DNA of 64,000 nucleotides from Rhizopus arrhizus (Eukaryota > Mucoromycota > Mucoromycetes > Mucorales > Rhizopodaceae), in NCBI GenBank assembly GCA_024220505.1, contig JAKZZE010000028.1, positions 248,001 to 312,000 on the forward strand, in the 5' to 3' direction. The position numbers were made by a program, and so were the translations under genes. Positions 39,013 through 50,632 of this stretch are shown in pieces. A model generated the notes under the pieces. That model worked only from the letters and a program-made list of their open reading frames with translations. It had not been told where the DNA came from and made no database searches. The stretch's first letter is position 1; each line of letters begins with the position of its first letter.

Positions 39013-39636
39013 ATGAATCCATTTGACAAGAATCAGCAAAGAGTCTATGATCAAGCAGTTGAAGGTCTATTGAAGCTTAAAACACTTGATTCCCAAATCT
39101 CCTTGAATTCTACTTCCACTGGCTGTTCCTATGACTCTTCTCACCAATATCGGCTACCGCCTGTTTCTCAAATCTTGCTATCCATTGATTATGAAGACAA
39201 CGTGGAATTTGCTAGACAGCAGCCTCTTTCTCTGTGTAATTTTCCTTCCTCATCCTCACTGTCTTCCATTGCCAGTGTACGTAAGGCCACAGAGTCACGT
39301 CGCCGTGGTCGTCCGAAACGATCCGACACAGAGTTCAACAAAAAGAGACATTCGGACCATTCTTTTGCCAGCCAAAAGCCTCGGTGGAATGATGCCGAGC
39401 GACAAGAATTGTTGGAGGCGATTGTGAGAGAAAAGAATTTGGATGACATGTCAACGATTTGTTGGGAACGTATTGCAGCCGTTGTAGGAAGGGCAACCAA
39501 AGCTTGTAAAGATCAGTGGCGTAGAGAGGTCTTGCCTAATATTCGCTCTAGATTTTCTAGCGAAGTAACAAGCAATAAGAAAACAAAAAAGACAATCCAT
39601 AGTGATGTTGGAACAAAAAGCATAGAGTTCTTATAG
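39013..39636 (+). CDS. AT-hook and Myb/SANT-domain DNA-binding protein
   Basis: 207 residues in one exon. Residues 95-103 (SRRRGRPKR) are an AT-hook core (RGRP) flanked by basic residues, which binds the minor groove of AT-rich DNA. Residues about 123-177 form a Myb/SANT domain, starting PRWNDAERQELLEAIVRE and with the spaced tryptophans W125, W149 (ICWERIAAVVG) and W168 (KDQWRREVLP). The N-terminal 90 residues are Ser-rich without motif. Likely a nuclear transcription or chromatin factor; targets are unknown. It has a clear TATA box and short leader. Downstream, kinesin ends on the opposite strand, so the two genes converge. Confidence 0.82.
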   Translation: MNPFDKNQQRVYDQAVEGLLKLKTLDSQISLNSTSTGCSYDSSHQYRLPPVSQILLSIDYEDNVEFARQQPLSLCNFPSSSSLSSIASVRKATESRRRGRPKRSDTEFNKKRHSDHSFASQKPRWNDAERQELLEAIVREKNLDDMSTICWERIAAVVGRATKACKDQWRREVLPNIRSRFSSEVTSNKKTKKTIHSDVGTKSIEFL

Positions 39637-39813
39637 TATCTCTTAAACATAAACATAGAGTTTTTATAGAATAAAGCATCCCTTAAATACACAAAAAATA
39701 TATACTCTCTTTAATATGTTAAAGGGGTGGAGATAAAGTGGGGAGGGGGTAAGAAGTGATAGTGACAAAATAATGAGTGTGGGTATTATATATTGAAAAA
39801 GTGAAAGAGTTGT

Positions 39814-42777
39814 TTATCGAAACCAAGAAGTACGACTTTCACGTTTTGTTTGTGATGATGTGCCTCCATCTCGACGAGCTGGTTTTGTGAAATCAAACGA
39901 CAAGTTGAAACCGCCCCGTGATTTATGATTACGTGCTTTTTCCAATAAGCCTCGAATGGCTTGAAGTTCAGAGTTAAACTTCTGACTTTCATTAAAGAAC
40001 TTTTCTTGATTTTCCTTTAATAAAACCTCTAGCTTTTCAATGTGCTCATGCTTGGCAGCCAGTTTACGATCTGCTGAAGCTGCGCTCTTTTTAAGCTTAG
40101 TATTTTGTTCTACAAGCTGCCTTTGTACATTGCTCAGCTCTTCTATACTCTTCTCCAACACTGCCATTCTTTGTTGAGGTCGGCTACTGGTTGCTTTTAA
40201 TAAATTATTTTGTTGATTCCTTGTCTCTCCCAACGTAATCTCCAATTCAACCACTCTTTCACACCGACTTTGTAAATCACGCAGCAACACTTTTTTCATG
40301 GTTTCAAAATCGGCTAATTCTTGTGCCATCGATTTACGCATACGTTCAAGTTCTTTTTCTTTTTGCTCAAGTGCTTCTTTTGGTTGAGCAACAGGCGCCA
40401 GCTGCTTTTCCTTAAGTTCTTTTTGTTTGGTCTCTAATTCTTTAATCATATCGGATAACCTCTTTTCTTCCATTACTTTTTGTTCCATGTCCTGCTTGAG
40501 TGCCTCAATCTCTTTTTCTTGCATATCACGCTTAATGGCATATTGACTCTCTATCTTGGTCTTTAAATCTGAAATGGTGTTTACAATCTGTTCTCCTGTT
40601 TGGTCTTCGTCCATCTCTTCCATCGCAATTGTTTTATCTAATAATTCTTCATATTCTGCTTCGAGATGACTTATACGTGTCTCTAGATCGTCTCTTTTGT
40701 TTGCTAAAGAATCTCTTTCTTGCTCCAATTTCTGTATAGTAATGGTGTGTTGCTCAATGAGGTCCTTTGTTGATTGTAAATCTTGTCGAAGTTTTTGAAC
40801 AGTTTCAGGGGTAACGTCTTGTAAACTTAAGCTATTTTCAATCTCATCCTTCTTTTCCGTTGCTTCTGTCTATTTTTTTTAAAAAAAAATAAGTAAAAAC
40901 AAAGAGATTTGATATTTGCTACTTACCCTAACTGTTTCTGTTTGCTCCAAACTATCCTCGTTCTTTTCTTGGTCATCTTTTAATTTAGCCAAAGTAGCCT
41001 TTAATTCTTTCAACTCAGTTGTGTATTCCAAATTAGCTTCTCTTAAAGAATCTAATGTAATGAGCTCGACCTCCTTATTATACTCATCCTTTCTTAATTT
41101 AACGCGTGTTTCATTCAATTCAGCCAATAAATTATTATTCTCCTTGATCGATTCCTTTTCTTTTACTTTTATTTCCTTTAGTGAATTCTGTATGTCCTCC
41201 ATTTGCTTCTCTCGATTTTGTAACTCCAATGTTTTTTCTGCAATTTGCTCCAAAAGCTCTTGCTCTCTCTTTAAGAATTCATCTTTTTCATCTTTACCAA
41301 GCACGGTTGCTGGGGTGGATGGCCTTGAATCATCCTCGATTAACCTAGCAGTAGGTGTCTGAGGTGGTGTGATGGGTAATACATTGGGTTTCTTTGTTGT
41401 GGCAGTATCTGGATTTGCCCACTGAGTTTCAGGAACCTTTTTACCCGACCGCCATTGACTAATCTCATTCTCTAAGGCAGAAATATAAGCACGATAAGAG
41501 ACAGCATCTGTCTTGACACGTTTCAAGAGAGCCTTTAATTCAGCTGGAGATAGATCCGCATTCACCTTAGCCTTGTTCTTGATGGTCTTTGCACGAGCAC
41601 CAAAACGTAAAGTAGAGATTGTTTCGGCTTCGTTGTAAGAAGAAGGTGAACAGTTGATGATTAACGTCGTACGTGAATTGCCACCCAATGATTCTTGTAA
41701 GATACGTGTTAATTTTGAATCACGATAAGGTACATGACTTGACTATATAGAAAGAGTAAGCAATAGCTATCATGATAATGTACTATCTGTATACCTTTCC
41801 ATCTGTTAGTGAATTGATGACCATACCGAGAGCAGTTAAAGATTTATTGATTTTCTTGGCTTCTTCTAACGTTTGGCCTGAGGCACCTGTCTTTCCTACT
41901 TTTTCTGAACCTGCTAAATCGACTAAATAAAGTTTGCCGCTTTTGGCTGCCCCTGTATCAAGATTTTTTTGGGTGATGGTGACAAGTACAATAGAGTGAC
42001 TTCGAGAACTTTCAGCATTCATATCTATGATTATTTATAAGCGAAATGCTTTTTTCTTTCTTTCTTGTACTTATTTACTTGTATATGCAACCACACGATT
42101 ATTACCACCAATCCTCATCACATCATAAACTTCTTCTGAATTTGCAACATAAATTTCTTTTAATCCTTTAACATAAACACCTTTTATTTTATCTTCGTGA
42201 ATAGCCAAATTATCATTAGCAGCTAAATGATTGTGTTATTATATATTTTCACATGTAGCATAATAATACATACGCACTAATAAATCCTTGACTCTTTCCA
42301 TATAAATTTCCAAATAAGCAACCTTGACAGTAAATTCCATACTTGTAGGAGCCAACTGAATACTTTCAAAGATTTGTTCAATAATACGAGGAATGATACC
42401 TTTATTCTCGGCATCATCTATACTAGATCCCATCATCGTGAAGGTTTTACCAGAACCCGTTTGACCATAAGCAAAGACAGTACCGTTATAGCCTGCCACA
42501 ACATCATCTACAATCGATTTGATAGAATATTCAAATACTTCGCTTTGTTTTGTATTTGAACCAAAACACTTATCAAATGAAAAAGAAGACGTATCTTTCC
42601 CCTGAGTACAGTATTTTTAGTACCTTTTTTTTTTTTTAGTTTTACAATTCAGAGTACCTTTAAAGAAACACCTGTGCCATCTTCCGAGATTTCAATAATT
42701 GGTACTCCACCTTCTTTTATCTCTAGCTTGTTTTGAGGTCTGAAACGACAAACGACTTTAATATTATTTCCTGACAT
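39814..42777 (-). CDS. Conventional kinesin (kinesin-1) heavy chain
   Basis: Plus-end-directed microtubule motor of the cytoplasm. Six exons, about 900 residues, similar to fungal kinesin-1 (about 930). The motor starts [19 protein letters not shown] (exon 42777-42658), then [20 protein letters not shown] (P-loop), [16 protein letters not shown] (switch I), [19 protein letters not shown] (switch II) and [20 protein letters not shown]. The stalk is a long coiled coil. Near the tail come [20 protein letters not shown] and a basic C-terminus ending SRTSWFR. Fungal kinesin-1 works without light chains. The intron at about 40871-40926 contains T8A9. The dynactin gene lies 215 bases upstream on the same strand. 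Confidence 0.95.
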
Positions 42778-42992
42778 TACGTCCTTTCTTTTTTATAGTT
42801 TTTAGTTTAAAAAAGGTATTTGTTTTTAATAATAGTAATAATAAATCTTGTATAATTTCTCTTCTTTTTTTTTAAAAAAAAAAAAGAGAAAAAAAGGGGG
42901 GGAATATGTTTATATAAAAAGAAAGGTTCAATAAAAATAAGAAAAGAAAAAAAAAAGTTGTACATATGACGTCGAATTATCGGGTCTATAAA
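42778..42992. other. Kinesin promoter / dynactin 3' end interval
   Basis: 215 bp. It contains a T9A12 junction at 42866-42886 and TATATAAA on the minus strand near 42909-42916, about 135 bases before the kinesin ATG. No gene. Confidence 0.5.
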
Positions 42993-45900
42993 TTATGATT
43001 GTATGAAGATACTGTGAAGCCGTTCAAATTCAGTTGCACTCCTTAAATGAATACAGTGTCTTGCAGTTTCTTGAAGGATGGGTATCTTGATAAGTCCAAG
43101 CTTTTTAGTAGGTTGAGATTCCTAAGATAGAATATATATTTAGATTAAAAGCGCGTACTAAGATGATGATGTACCTTATTGTCTAATATTTTGGTCGTAA
43201 TTTGAAGTTGATCATTTATTTGGTTTCTCAACTGTATACTACGTTGCTTGAGTGTATATAACACAGATTGCTGTGTTTGGTATTGATAGTCAGGTGATTT
43301 CTTTTTACTCTCATCTGTAAGTCGAACAATTCTTGGTGATGCACTCGCCGTACGTAAATCCTTAACCAAGACTCTGGTTTCTCTAGCAATCGATTTCAAA
43401 CGATCATTTCCTTCTTCCTTCTTATCATAAGCATTGAAATCCAATTGAAGTGAGCGGCAGAAGTCTAGACTCTTTAGATGTGCATTTTCTGACCTTAGAT
43501 AACGGACTGAGGTCTTTAATGTCTCCATTTGACTTGACATTTCATAATAGTTGCCTGCCATTTCTTGCATCGTTGTACTATCTTCCTCCAAGTCAAAATT
43601 AGCCTTTCTCAACATCGACTGTCTCTTTTCTTCTCGTTTGTTAGCCTCTTTCTTGAGTTGATTGATCTCTGATTCCAAGGCATCATTTTCATTCTGTAAG
43701 GTTTCCATTGTTTCTGCATAGAGTTGCTCTTGTCTTGTTGATTTCTCCAAGTCATCTTCAAGTGTCTTGATATGTTCGATTTCCTTTTTAGCAACTTCCA
43801 TTCTTTTTTCTAGCAAGTTGATCTTGACATCGGCTTCTTGAAGTGCCTGGTCTTTAAATTTAACGTCCTTGATCAGCTTTATGATCTCTTCATTGTGTTG
43901 CTGTAACTTATGTTCTAATTCATGATTGATAACAACCTCTGCTTTGATATCAGATGCACGTTGAATCCAAGGTGCAACTTTGGTTGTAATCTTATCCAAT
44001 TTCTCATCATTTTCTACTTGTGTGTAAGTTGTCTGCAGTTCATTTGTCAATGATTTAAGTGTTCTAAGAGCACTTTCCCACATGGAGCTTTCTGTCATTT
44101 CAAATATTTCATCCCCTTTTTCACAAAGTAGCTTCTTGATAAAAGACAATTCAAGTTCTTCATGACTTCCTCTTTTAGTTTCCACATAATTCATTAATTC
44201 TTTATATACCTGATAAGCTTATATATTAATATACATATACACACATTCATAACAAACTAGTACTTACATCAAAACAAAATTGGCACAATTTTGTACTAAT
44301 AGCATGCAACATTTTGAAACGGTTCAAATGTTCTCCCTTTAATGTCAGGGCCTCTTCAAATTTGTCTTCTAATTGACGTATCAATTTCCTATGATATATT
44401 TATAAATAAATATATTCAGGCATAAAGTGTATGACTTACTTTGTAATAATCTTACTATTCTTTGCTTGTGTAATCAATCTTCCAAGGGGTTCCATATAAT
44501 CTTGTTCCATTTGTCCTATACCTACATCTATCACCAATCCATCCTTTTTGATTGAATGATCCAACCATTGTCTAGCAAAAGTGAAAATCACAATCATTCT
44601 ATCTGCATTTAAATCCAATGCCTTTGTTAAACCAAAGAATTGATCCGCATTATTCTTTTCGCCACCCAAATTGTTTTCAACTAAATGCTCTACTTGAGAA
44701 ATAATTCTTTGGATTTCGGTTAGGCAGAAGGTTTCGTTCAGTTGATCTGTTCTAAGTTGTTCAACAATGCTATTCATCTTTCGTTCTACACCTGTCAAGT
44801 CAGCATAGACTTTACCCATCTTGGTAAATATCTCTGGGTCACAGTTCTTGATGTGTGTTTGGAACCTAGCAGATAATGAGCTTAACCAACCAGCTCTTTG
44901 CTTAATCTATGACAACCCAAGTCAGTTTTCTTCTTATACAAAATAAACTATAATTTACCTCACAGATGGTAATTAAGTTTTCAGTGACGTTATCCATAAT
45001 CTTTTCGCTGACAGGATAATTTTGATCCAAATGCTTAATGACAAGTTCAGATTTAAATTCGAGCCGCTTAAACAAGAGCAAGCAAGAGATTGGATCATTC
45101 TCTGTCTTGAAAAAGGACTCGGGAAGATAGGGTTGGATCATATTTAACCGATCATTGGCTTGAATAGCCTCCAACTTTCGTAATTCAATGTCGATTGATT
45201 TAGCTTGTGCCTTCATCACTGTTGTCTGTAGCTGAAGGTTAAGGGACATCATAGCTTGAGACTGGCTACTGAGTGACATCTTTTCAGTTTGATCATCCTT
45301 TTCCTTTTGTTTTAAATCTTGCAAGTCATTCTGCAAGTGATTGACCAACTCTCTAAACTGCTCAATAGTGGCTTCATAGTCCATCATTGTCTCTTCATTG
45401 GCTCTCAACCGCTCGACCTGTTCTCTCAACAACATGTCTCTGTGATCGATCTCAGCCTGCAGTTGTCTTTCAGTCTCAACGTGGTTTTCTTCCAGCTCAT
45501 CTGCAAGTTCCTTGAGTGCCTCCAAGTCATCGCATGTAGCTCGTAATTCTTCCATCTTTTCAGTCAAGTTCAAGTTTTTCTCGGTAAGTTGCTCAACCAA
45601 ATCTTCTGTTCCCATGGCATCGTCGAGTTGAATCTTTAAATCTTCAATCAAGATTTCAGAGGTGGCTAATTGTTCCTTTGCTTTTTCATATTGAACTACG
45701 AACAGTAGATTTAGAATGAGGTAAATAATAATACAGAGAAGAACTCACATTTGATTTCTTCCAATTCATAATTTTCTTGTTCAAGTTCTTTAATTCTCAT
45801 GTTTAATTCTGCTTCATGTTCAGTAGTAGCATCACGTAATCTGGATTAACATAAGTACGTACTTAGATTTTGCATCATTCTCTTTACCTGACTAAAGCTT

Positions 45901-47583
45901 CTTTGAGTCTTTCATTATGTCTTTCTAATTGAACTACTTCCAAGGGCGTTCGTTCTTGCTCTTCATCGCCATTTCTTTCCGTAGGTGGTTTATTCATTAT
46001 ATCAGCTTCCTTCTTGAGTATATCCAAATCAATACTAATTTCTGCAATTCTATCCTTTAGTATATTTGTCTCTTGTTGTAGACTCTCTGCTCTTTCTTCA
46101 GCCACCTCTTTATCAAGTGTCAGCATTTCCAAAGATTCAAGCATATCTGTGTATTTGCTCTCAAACATTTCCTTTTCACTCGTCACCTCTTTGAGCTCTC
46201 TTCTCGCATCACGTACATCCTTTTGAAGTTCTGAGATCTTGTCTTGTAATTTATTTCGTAGAGTCAAAAACTGTTCGGCCTCTTCCTTAATCTTTTCATG
46301 CTCTCGAAATCTCTCTCGGTCTTCTTGGCGTTTGTTTTCAAGTATTTTGAGTTTAAATCGAAGTTCTTCATAATCTTTCAATGGAACAGTCTAGTCGACA
46401 TGTTTAATATATGAAGTATAAACATGCATATGAATAGTTGTATATTTTACCTGATCTGATTTACTTATAGGTTTAGTAGAAGCCAAAGAGCCATACACAG
46501 GTTTTGGTTCATTGGACACAACTTCCTCTTCTCCCAAGACTGTGCTGTCTTCTTCTTCTGCTGATTCTCCCATAGCTGAGTCACCCATGGCGGATTCTTC
46601 TCCTATCGATTCCTCTTTGGCTGGCTCTTCTATTTCTATTTCTTCTTCTTCATCATCGTCTTTTTCAATAGAAATAGGACTTGCAATGGTTGTAGAATTA
46701 GCGATTGTATTATCGTTACAAAGAATATCAAACTCACTCTCCTCTATATGGTGATCAGGTGTAGTAGGAGCTGTGATAGGAGTTCTTTTCAAGATAGATT
46801 GTGAGTTAGATATTCTCTTGATACTGCTATTGCTTGGCGATCCGACAAAAGATGTGGGTCTTTTGGTAGAAGGAGAAGGAGGAGCAACGATAGACTTTCT
46901 TCTCATTACTGCAGGAGGGGAAGCGGCAGCTACTGATTTCCTTCTTTGCATGCTAATAGGAGAAACGGTAGATTTTTGTGGTTTAGGTTCTACGATAGAC
47001 TTTGTTCTTTCTACCCGTGGTTCTACAACAGATTTTCTTCTTTCCCGTGGTTCGACAATGGACTTTCTTCTTTGTGATATGGGTTCAACTGCCGATTTTC
47101 TTTCCGGTTTAGGTTCCACGATAGATTTACGTCTTTGACTGGGTGGCTCAACAATGGATTTTCTTCTTTGGTCGGGTTTTTTTGTTGGTTCGACGATGGA
47201 TTTTCTTCTTACGGGAGCCATTGATTTTTTACGTTGATTTGGAATCATTGTCTTTTTCTCACTTGGTACTGACTACAGAAAAAATTGTTATAAAATAATA
47301 CATATAAATTATTATTATAATTTACTTCAATGAGTTTCACGTTAGCAGGCCTAGTAAAAACACCATGATTTGTTTTACACTCGAAATATCTTTTTCCTTG
47401 AACAACACCACTATTTTTCCCTTCTGGTTCATCAAGTTCAATACCCACCCATTTTCCTGTTTGGAAACTGGTAGTTCCAATATACTTGATCGTACCAGAA
47501 GACTCATTATTCACTAGAACTCGAGAGCCCACAACAAGCTCTTCTTTACTACTAGGAACTGATTGTCGTTTTATACTTGACAT
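42993..47583 (-). CDS. DCTN1: Dynactin subunit 1 (p150Glued)
   Basis: Large subunit of dynactin, which links cytoplasmic dynein to microtubules and cargo. Exon 1 (47583-47326) encodes the CAP-Gly domain: VGSRVLVNNESSGTIKYIG, FQTGKWVGIELDEP and GKNSGVVQGKRYFECK (GKNSG in place of the usual GKNDG). Exon 2 (from 47272) holds a basic region with about ten RRKSIVEP-type repeats, then an acidic segment (EKDDDEEEEIEIEEPAKEE). Several exons of coiled coil follow (CC1, from about 46380), then the conserved dynactin p150 region around 45650-44440, CC2, and a last exon (from about 43094) ending HSIFIQS. Total about 1,300 residues. The final intron is supported by the conserved C-terminus; without it the frame stops at 43145. 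The start is the first Met before CAP-Gly. Confidence 0.93.
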
Positions 47584-48430
47584 ATTTTGTTACTGAAGCA
47601 AAAAAAAAAGAAAAGAAAAAAAAAAGGCTGTATTTCTTTTTTTCCTTTTTTGATGTATTATTCTTTTCTGGCTTCTCTCTCTCTCTCTTTCTCGGTCTCT
47701 CTTTTTTTTTTTATTAATAGTTACTTTATATATTGCTAATATATATAAAGATTTTTTTATATACAAGAAAAAAATAAAATAAAAAAGAAGAAAATGTAAT
47801 TAAATTATTTCCCCTCTCTCTTGCTTGTTCTTATTAGCTGAGATATAAATTGGCTCTTTTAGCTTAAAAGTTTATTCTCCTCCCTTTTTGCATATGGCTC
47901 AGAAATAGGAAAAATAAAATAGTGAAATAGTGATACAGCCTCTCCCTTATATCATCTTGCATACATTTTATCTTCTTTTTTATAGTAATACAAGTAGGGC
48001 TGATTTAAAGAAGGGGTTGCTCCACACCCAAAGGGGGAGGGGGGCTGACTTGTAAAAAAAGTCATGCTTTATTTGATATATAAATCAAACGTGTAAATCA
48101 ACTAAACCAAGAGAGAAGGGAGGCAAACATTTAGAGATCCGTTTCTACTAGGCACTATGAATGATTATTTACAGAGAAAAAATTAGCTTACTTTTAGACT
48201 TGAAAGTTGTTTACTTCATCCAGCACAAATAAGGCTCGAAAACAAAGAACAAGGCTTTTTCCTGATGAGATATCTTTCAGTATTGTTATGATAAGCTCAA
48301 GAGATTATCTAGCATATGTTTGTGTGTTTTACCCCTTGTCATCTTATTGAAACAGCGCTTACTTTTTTTTTGGCATGAAAAATTTTTGTGCGTGTTTGTG
48401 TGTGTGCATTTTTTGTCAAAATTATTTAGA
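47584..48430. other. Divergent promoter region between DCTN1 and RCF1
   Basis: No gene. It contains long pyrimidine tracts (ctctctctctctttctcgg near 47681) and palindromic TATA-rich DNA at 47727-47750 close to the dynactin start. A G-rich stretch (AAAGGGGGAGGGGGGCTGAC) lies at about 48029-48048. An ATG at 48320 is in frame with RCF1, but its 37 codons are not part of the conserved protein. Confidence 0.4.
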
Positions 48431-48825
48431 ATGAAAGAATATTCAAAAGAAGAATTAGAAAGAATGAGAATTGCCATGAATGGCGAAACTCAATTAGATA
48501 AAATGAAGAGAAAATGCAGAGAAGAACCTTTTGTTCCTGCTGGTAAAGCGCACACCACATTATTGTTATTTACGCACTAAAATATATAATTTAGGTGTTG
48601 CTTTAACTTGTTTCGCACTTATTGCTGCTACTGTTGGTTTAAAAATGGGAAATAGAGCTTATGCTAATAACATGTTTCGATTAAGAGGTTTGTTCATGAA
48701 AAGTAAACGATAGAAAGGCTTATATTATTATAATAGTTGCTGCACAAGGCTTTACAGTACTAGCCATGGTTGGAGGATCAATTTATTATGAGCAACAAAA
48801 GAAGAATAAAGAATCCGATGCCTAA
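48431..48825 (+). CDS. RCF1: Respiratory supercomplex factor 1 (HIG1 domain)
   Basis: Three exons (48431-48542, about 48595-48690 and about 48740-48825) give about 96 residues. Mitochondrial inner-membrane protein that helps assemble and tune the complex III-IV supercomplex. Seen: an N-terminal Met-Lys-Glu-rich helix, EEPFVPAGVALTCFALIAAT (first transmembrane segment after the conserved P-F-x-P-x-G), the Arg-containing loop MFRLRVAAQGFTVLAMVGG (the RxR..AQG signature of HIG1) leading into the second segment, and a charged end. Shorter than yeast Rcf1 because the C-terminal extension is missing, closer to animal HIGD proteins. An alternative upstream start at 48320 is rejected on conservation. 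Confidence 0.9.
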
Positions 48826-48915
48826 TGAAAAGGTATTCTCCAATGTTCAAGACAATGACGTCTTACTTGCTCTTGATCATAAAAAGGATTCAATTGCCTA
48901 AAAAGAATTCAATTA

Positions 48916-50562
48916 TTATTGTTTTTTCAGCAAATAATAACAATCGCATACGTACGGGTTTTGTATAAACATATTAAATTCTTCTAATGACTCTATTTGC
49001 TGAGTAATAAATCTAAAGTTTCTCATTCTCACATAATCAATGAAATCTTCATCATCTTCCAATATCGCTCTAGGAATAAATTGCTGGTCGCTATCATTGT
49101 CCATATGTGTAAGAATACTCGATAGTTTATCAATGAGGTCTGTTGGATGCGCTACTGTCAATGAACGACAGACAACATAGCGCTCTGAATTAGCAGGTCG
49201 ACTACTGAACGGCTTAGTGATGCAGATTTCATCAAACAGTTGATAAAGTAACCAAACAAGATTAATAGTGAATGGCGTCAGCATATCAAAAAACTTGCAA
49301 ACAAAATTACCGCCCTTTTTCAAAGTGCTTAACATTGTAATCACTTCACATAACAATAGCTTCTGTGCAACTTTTTCTTGTTGTCCTTCTTGTCCCGAGA
49401 AATCAAATCCCTATGGTATATTACTATAACAACAAAAGTCAATATTATTTGTCACTTACACCGTCAGCTACTGCGAGATCAACACCTTCTGCTTCCTGTT
49501 TGATAATCGATTCTACTTGCTTGATGTTTTCAAGTTTATATACATCACCCGTACTATCTTGTCCATGTATGATTGTAAGTCTGTCTTTAGGAATATCCTC
49601 TCTAAACTTTTCAACATGCCAATTCATTTCATCTTTTTCTTTTGGCATCTTTAATGTAATACCATAACCTTGACATGTTTGTCCCCAACTATATATTCTC
49701 CATATTAAATATTCTGTACGAATAAAAAATAAGTCTTCTTTTCCCTCTGTTTTATCAATTAATTTACCAGAGAAACCACCTGGACCACCACAGATATCAA
49801 GAAATTTCAATGGTTCATCATTTTTAGTAACTGTCAATCCAAAGTCTGCATCTATCGCTGCCAATTTCACCGCAGCCCGATTCATGAAAATGGAATTGCC
49901 TATTCTTTCAAATGGGTTACTTTTTGATCTTGCTTGTGAAACTAATTCTTTGGGTGCACATTGAATTCTTTCCTAAGACATGAATCTTTTGTTAGAAACA
50001 AACAAGCACAGCTACTTTTTATCTAGCTTACCTTTAACTGATAGACCTTGTCTACACTGGCCTTTGAGCATAAAAAATCATAGTCAATCACAGTATCCTT
50101 TAATCTAATCAAACTAGCCAATTCCTCTATCAGGAGTCTCTTTTGACACTTTAAAAAATCAACACGAGGTTTTAAATCAAGTGGTTTAGGTTTATAAGCA
50201 GCTTGTTGTTGTGATGGTGGTGCCGATCTAGTATCGTAAGATGGTCTTGAATCATGGGAAGCTCTTGAATCATAAGGTTGTCTTGAATCAGGAGATGGTC
50301 TATATTCACGAGGTGGTCTTGAATCATGAAGAGAATAAGGTTGATAGCGTTGATCACGATTCTTGTTATGCGTCATTCGTAAAGTGGCTGGATTATAACT
50401 CGATAGATCGTCTGCCCTTCTTAGATCTCGTAATGTAGGTGGTGCAATTCCTGAAGGGACGCGTGTTTGACTGTAAGAAGGATCGTTCTCTAAACACATG
50501 TATTTTACTTAGAATAATTCAGTTCGCTGTATTTATGAATTACCAGAATAAAGTTCTTCCAT
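48916..50562 (-). CDS. CMTR1: Cap-specific mRNA (nucleoside-2'-O-)methyltransferase 1-like (FtsJ family)
   Basis: Four exons, the first only 19 nt (50562-50544), giving about 490 residues. It methylates the ribose of the first transcribed nucleotide of capped RNA (cap 1) in the nucleus. Rossmann SAM motif FLDICGGPGGFSGKLI; catalytic K-D-K-E tetrad with Lys in the MNRAAVKLA segment, Asp in VDLAVADGGFDFSG (across an intron), Lys in GGNFVCKFFDML and Glu in SRPANSERYVV. The N-terminal 90 residues are disordered with DSR-x(3-5) repeats (RPSPDSRQPYDSRASHDSR). No G-patch or WW domain is seen, unlike animal CMTR1. Absent from budding yeast, so a useful marker of early-diverging fungi. RCF1 converges from the left. 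Confidence 0.88.
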
Positions 50563-50578
50563 TATTTTATGTTTTACA

Positions 50579-50632
50579 AAAGAAAGAAAGAAAGAAAGAA
50601 AGAAAAAAAAAAAAAAAAAAAACCCCCCCCCC
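50579..50632 (+). repeat. (GAAA)n microsatellite running into poly-A and poly-C
   Basis: About six GAAA units, then about 19 A, then 10-11 C in one unbroken purine-to-C run just upstream of the CMTR1-like start. Such a homopolymer pair is prone to slippage and to sequencing error. Confidence 0.85.

Noticed and set aside
40916..41362. Plus-strand frame of 148 codons in the kinesin gene
   Set aside because: Antisense shadow of the coiled-coil stalk (Ser/Phe-rich complement of Glu/Lys codons).
46773..47138. Plus-strand frame of 121 codons opposite the RRKSIVEP repeats
   Set aside because: Antisense shadow of a repetitive coding segment.
48320..48430. Upstream in-frame ATG extending RCF1 by 37 residues
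   Set aside because: The extension is hydrophobic and Cys/Val-rich, is not conserved in the HIG1 family, and is T/GT-rich leader sequence.
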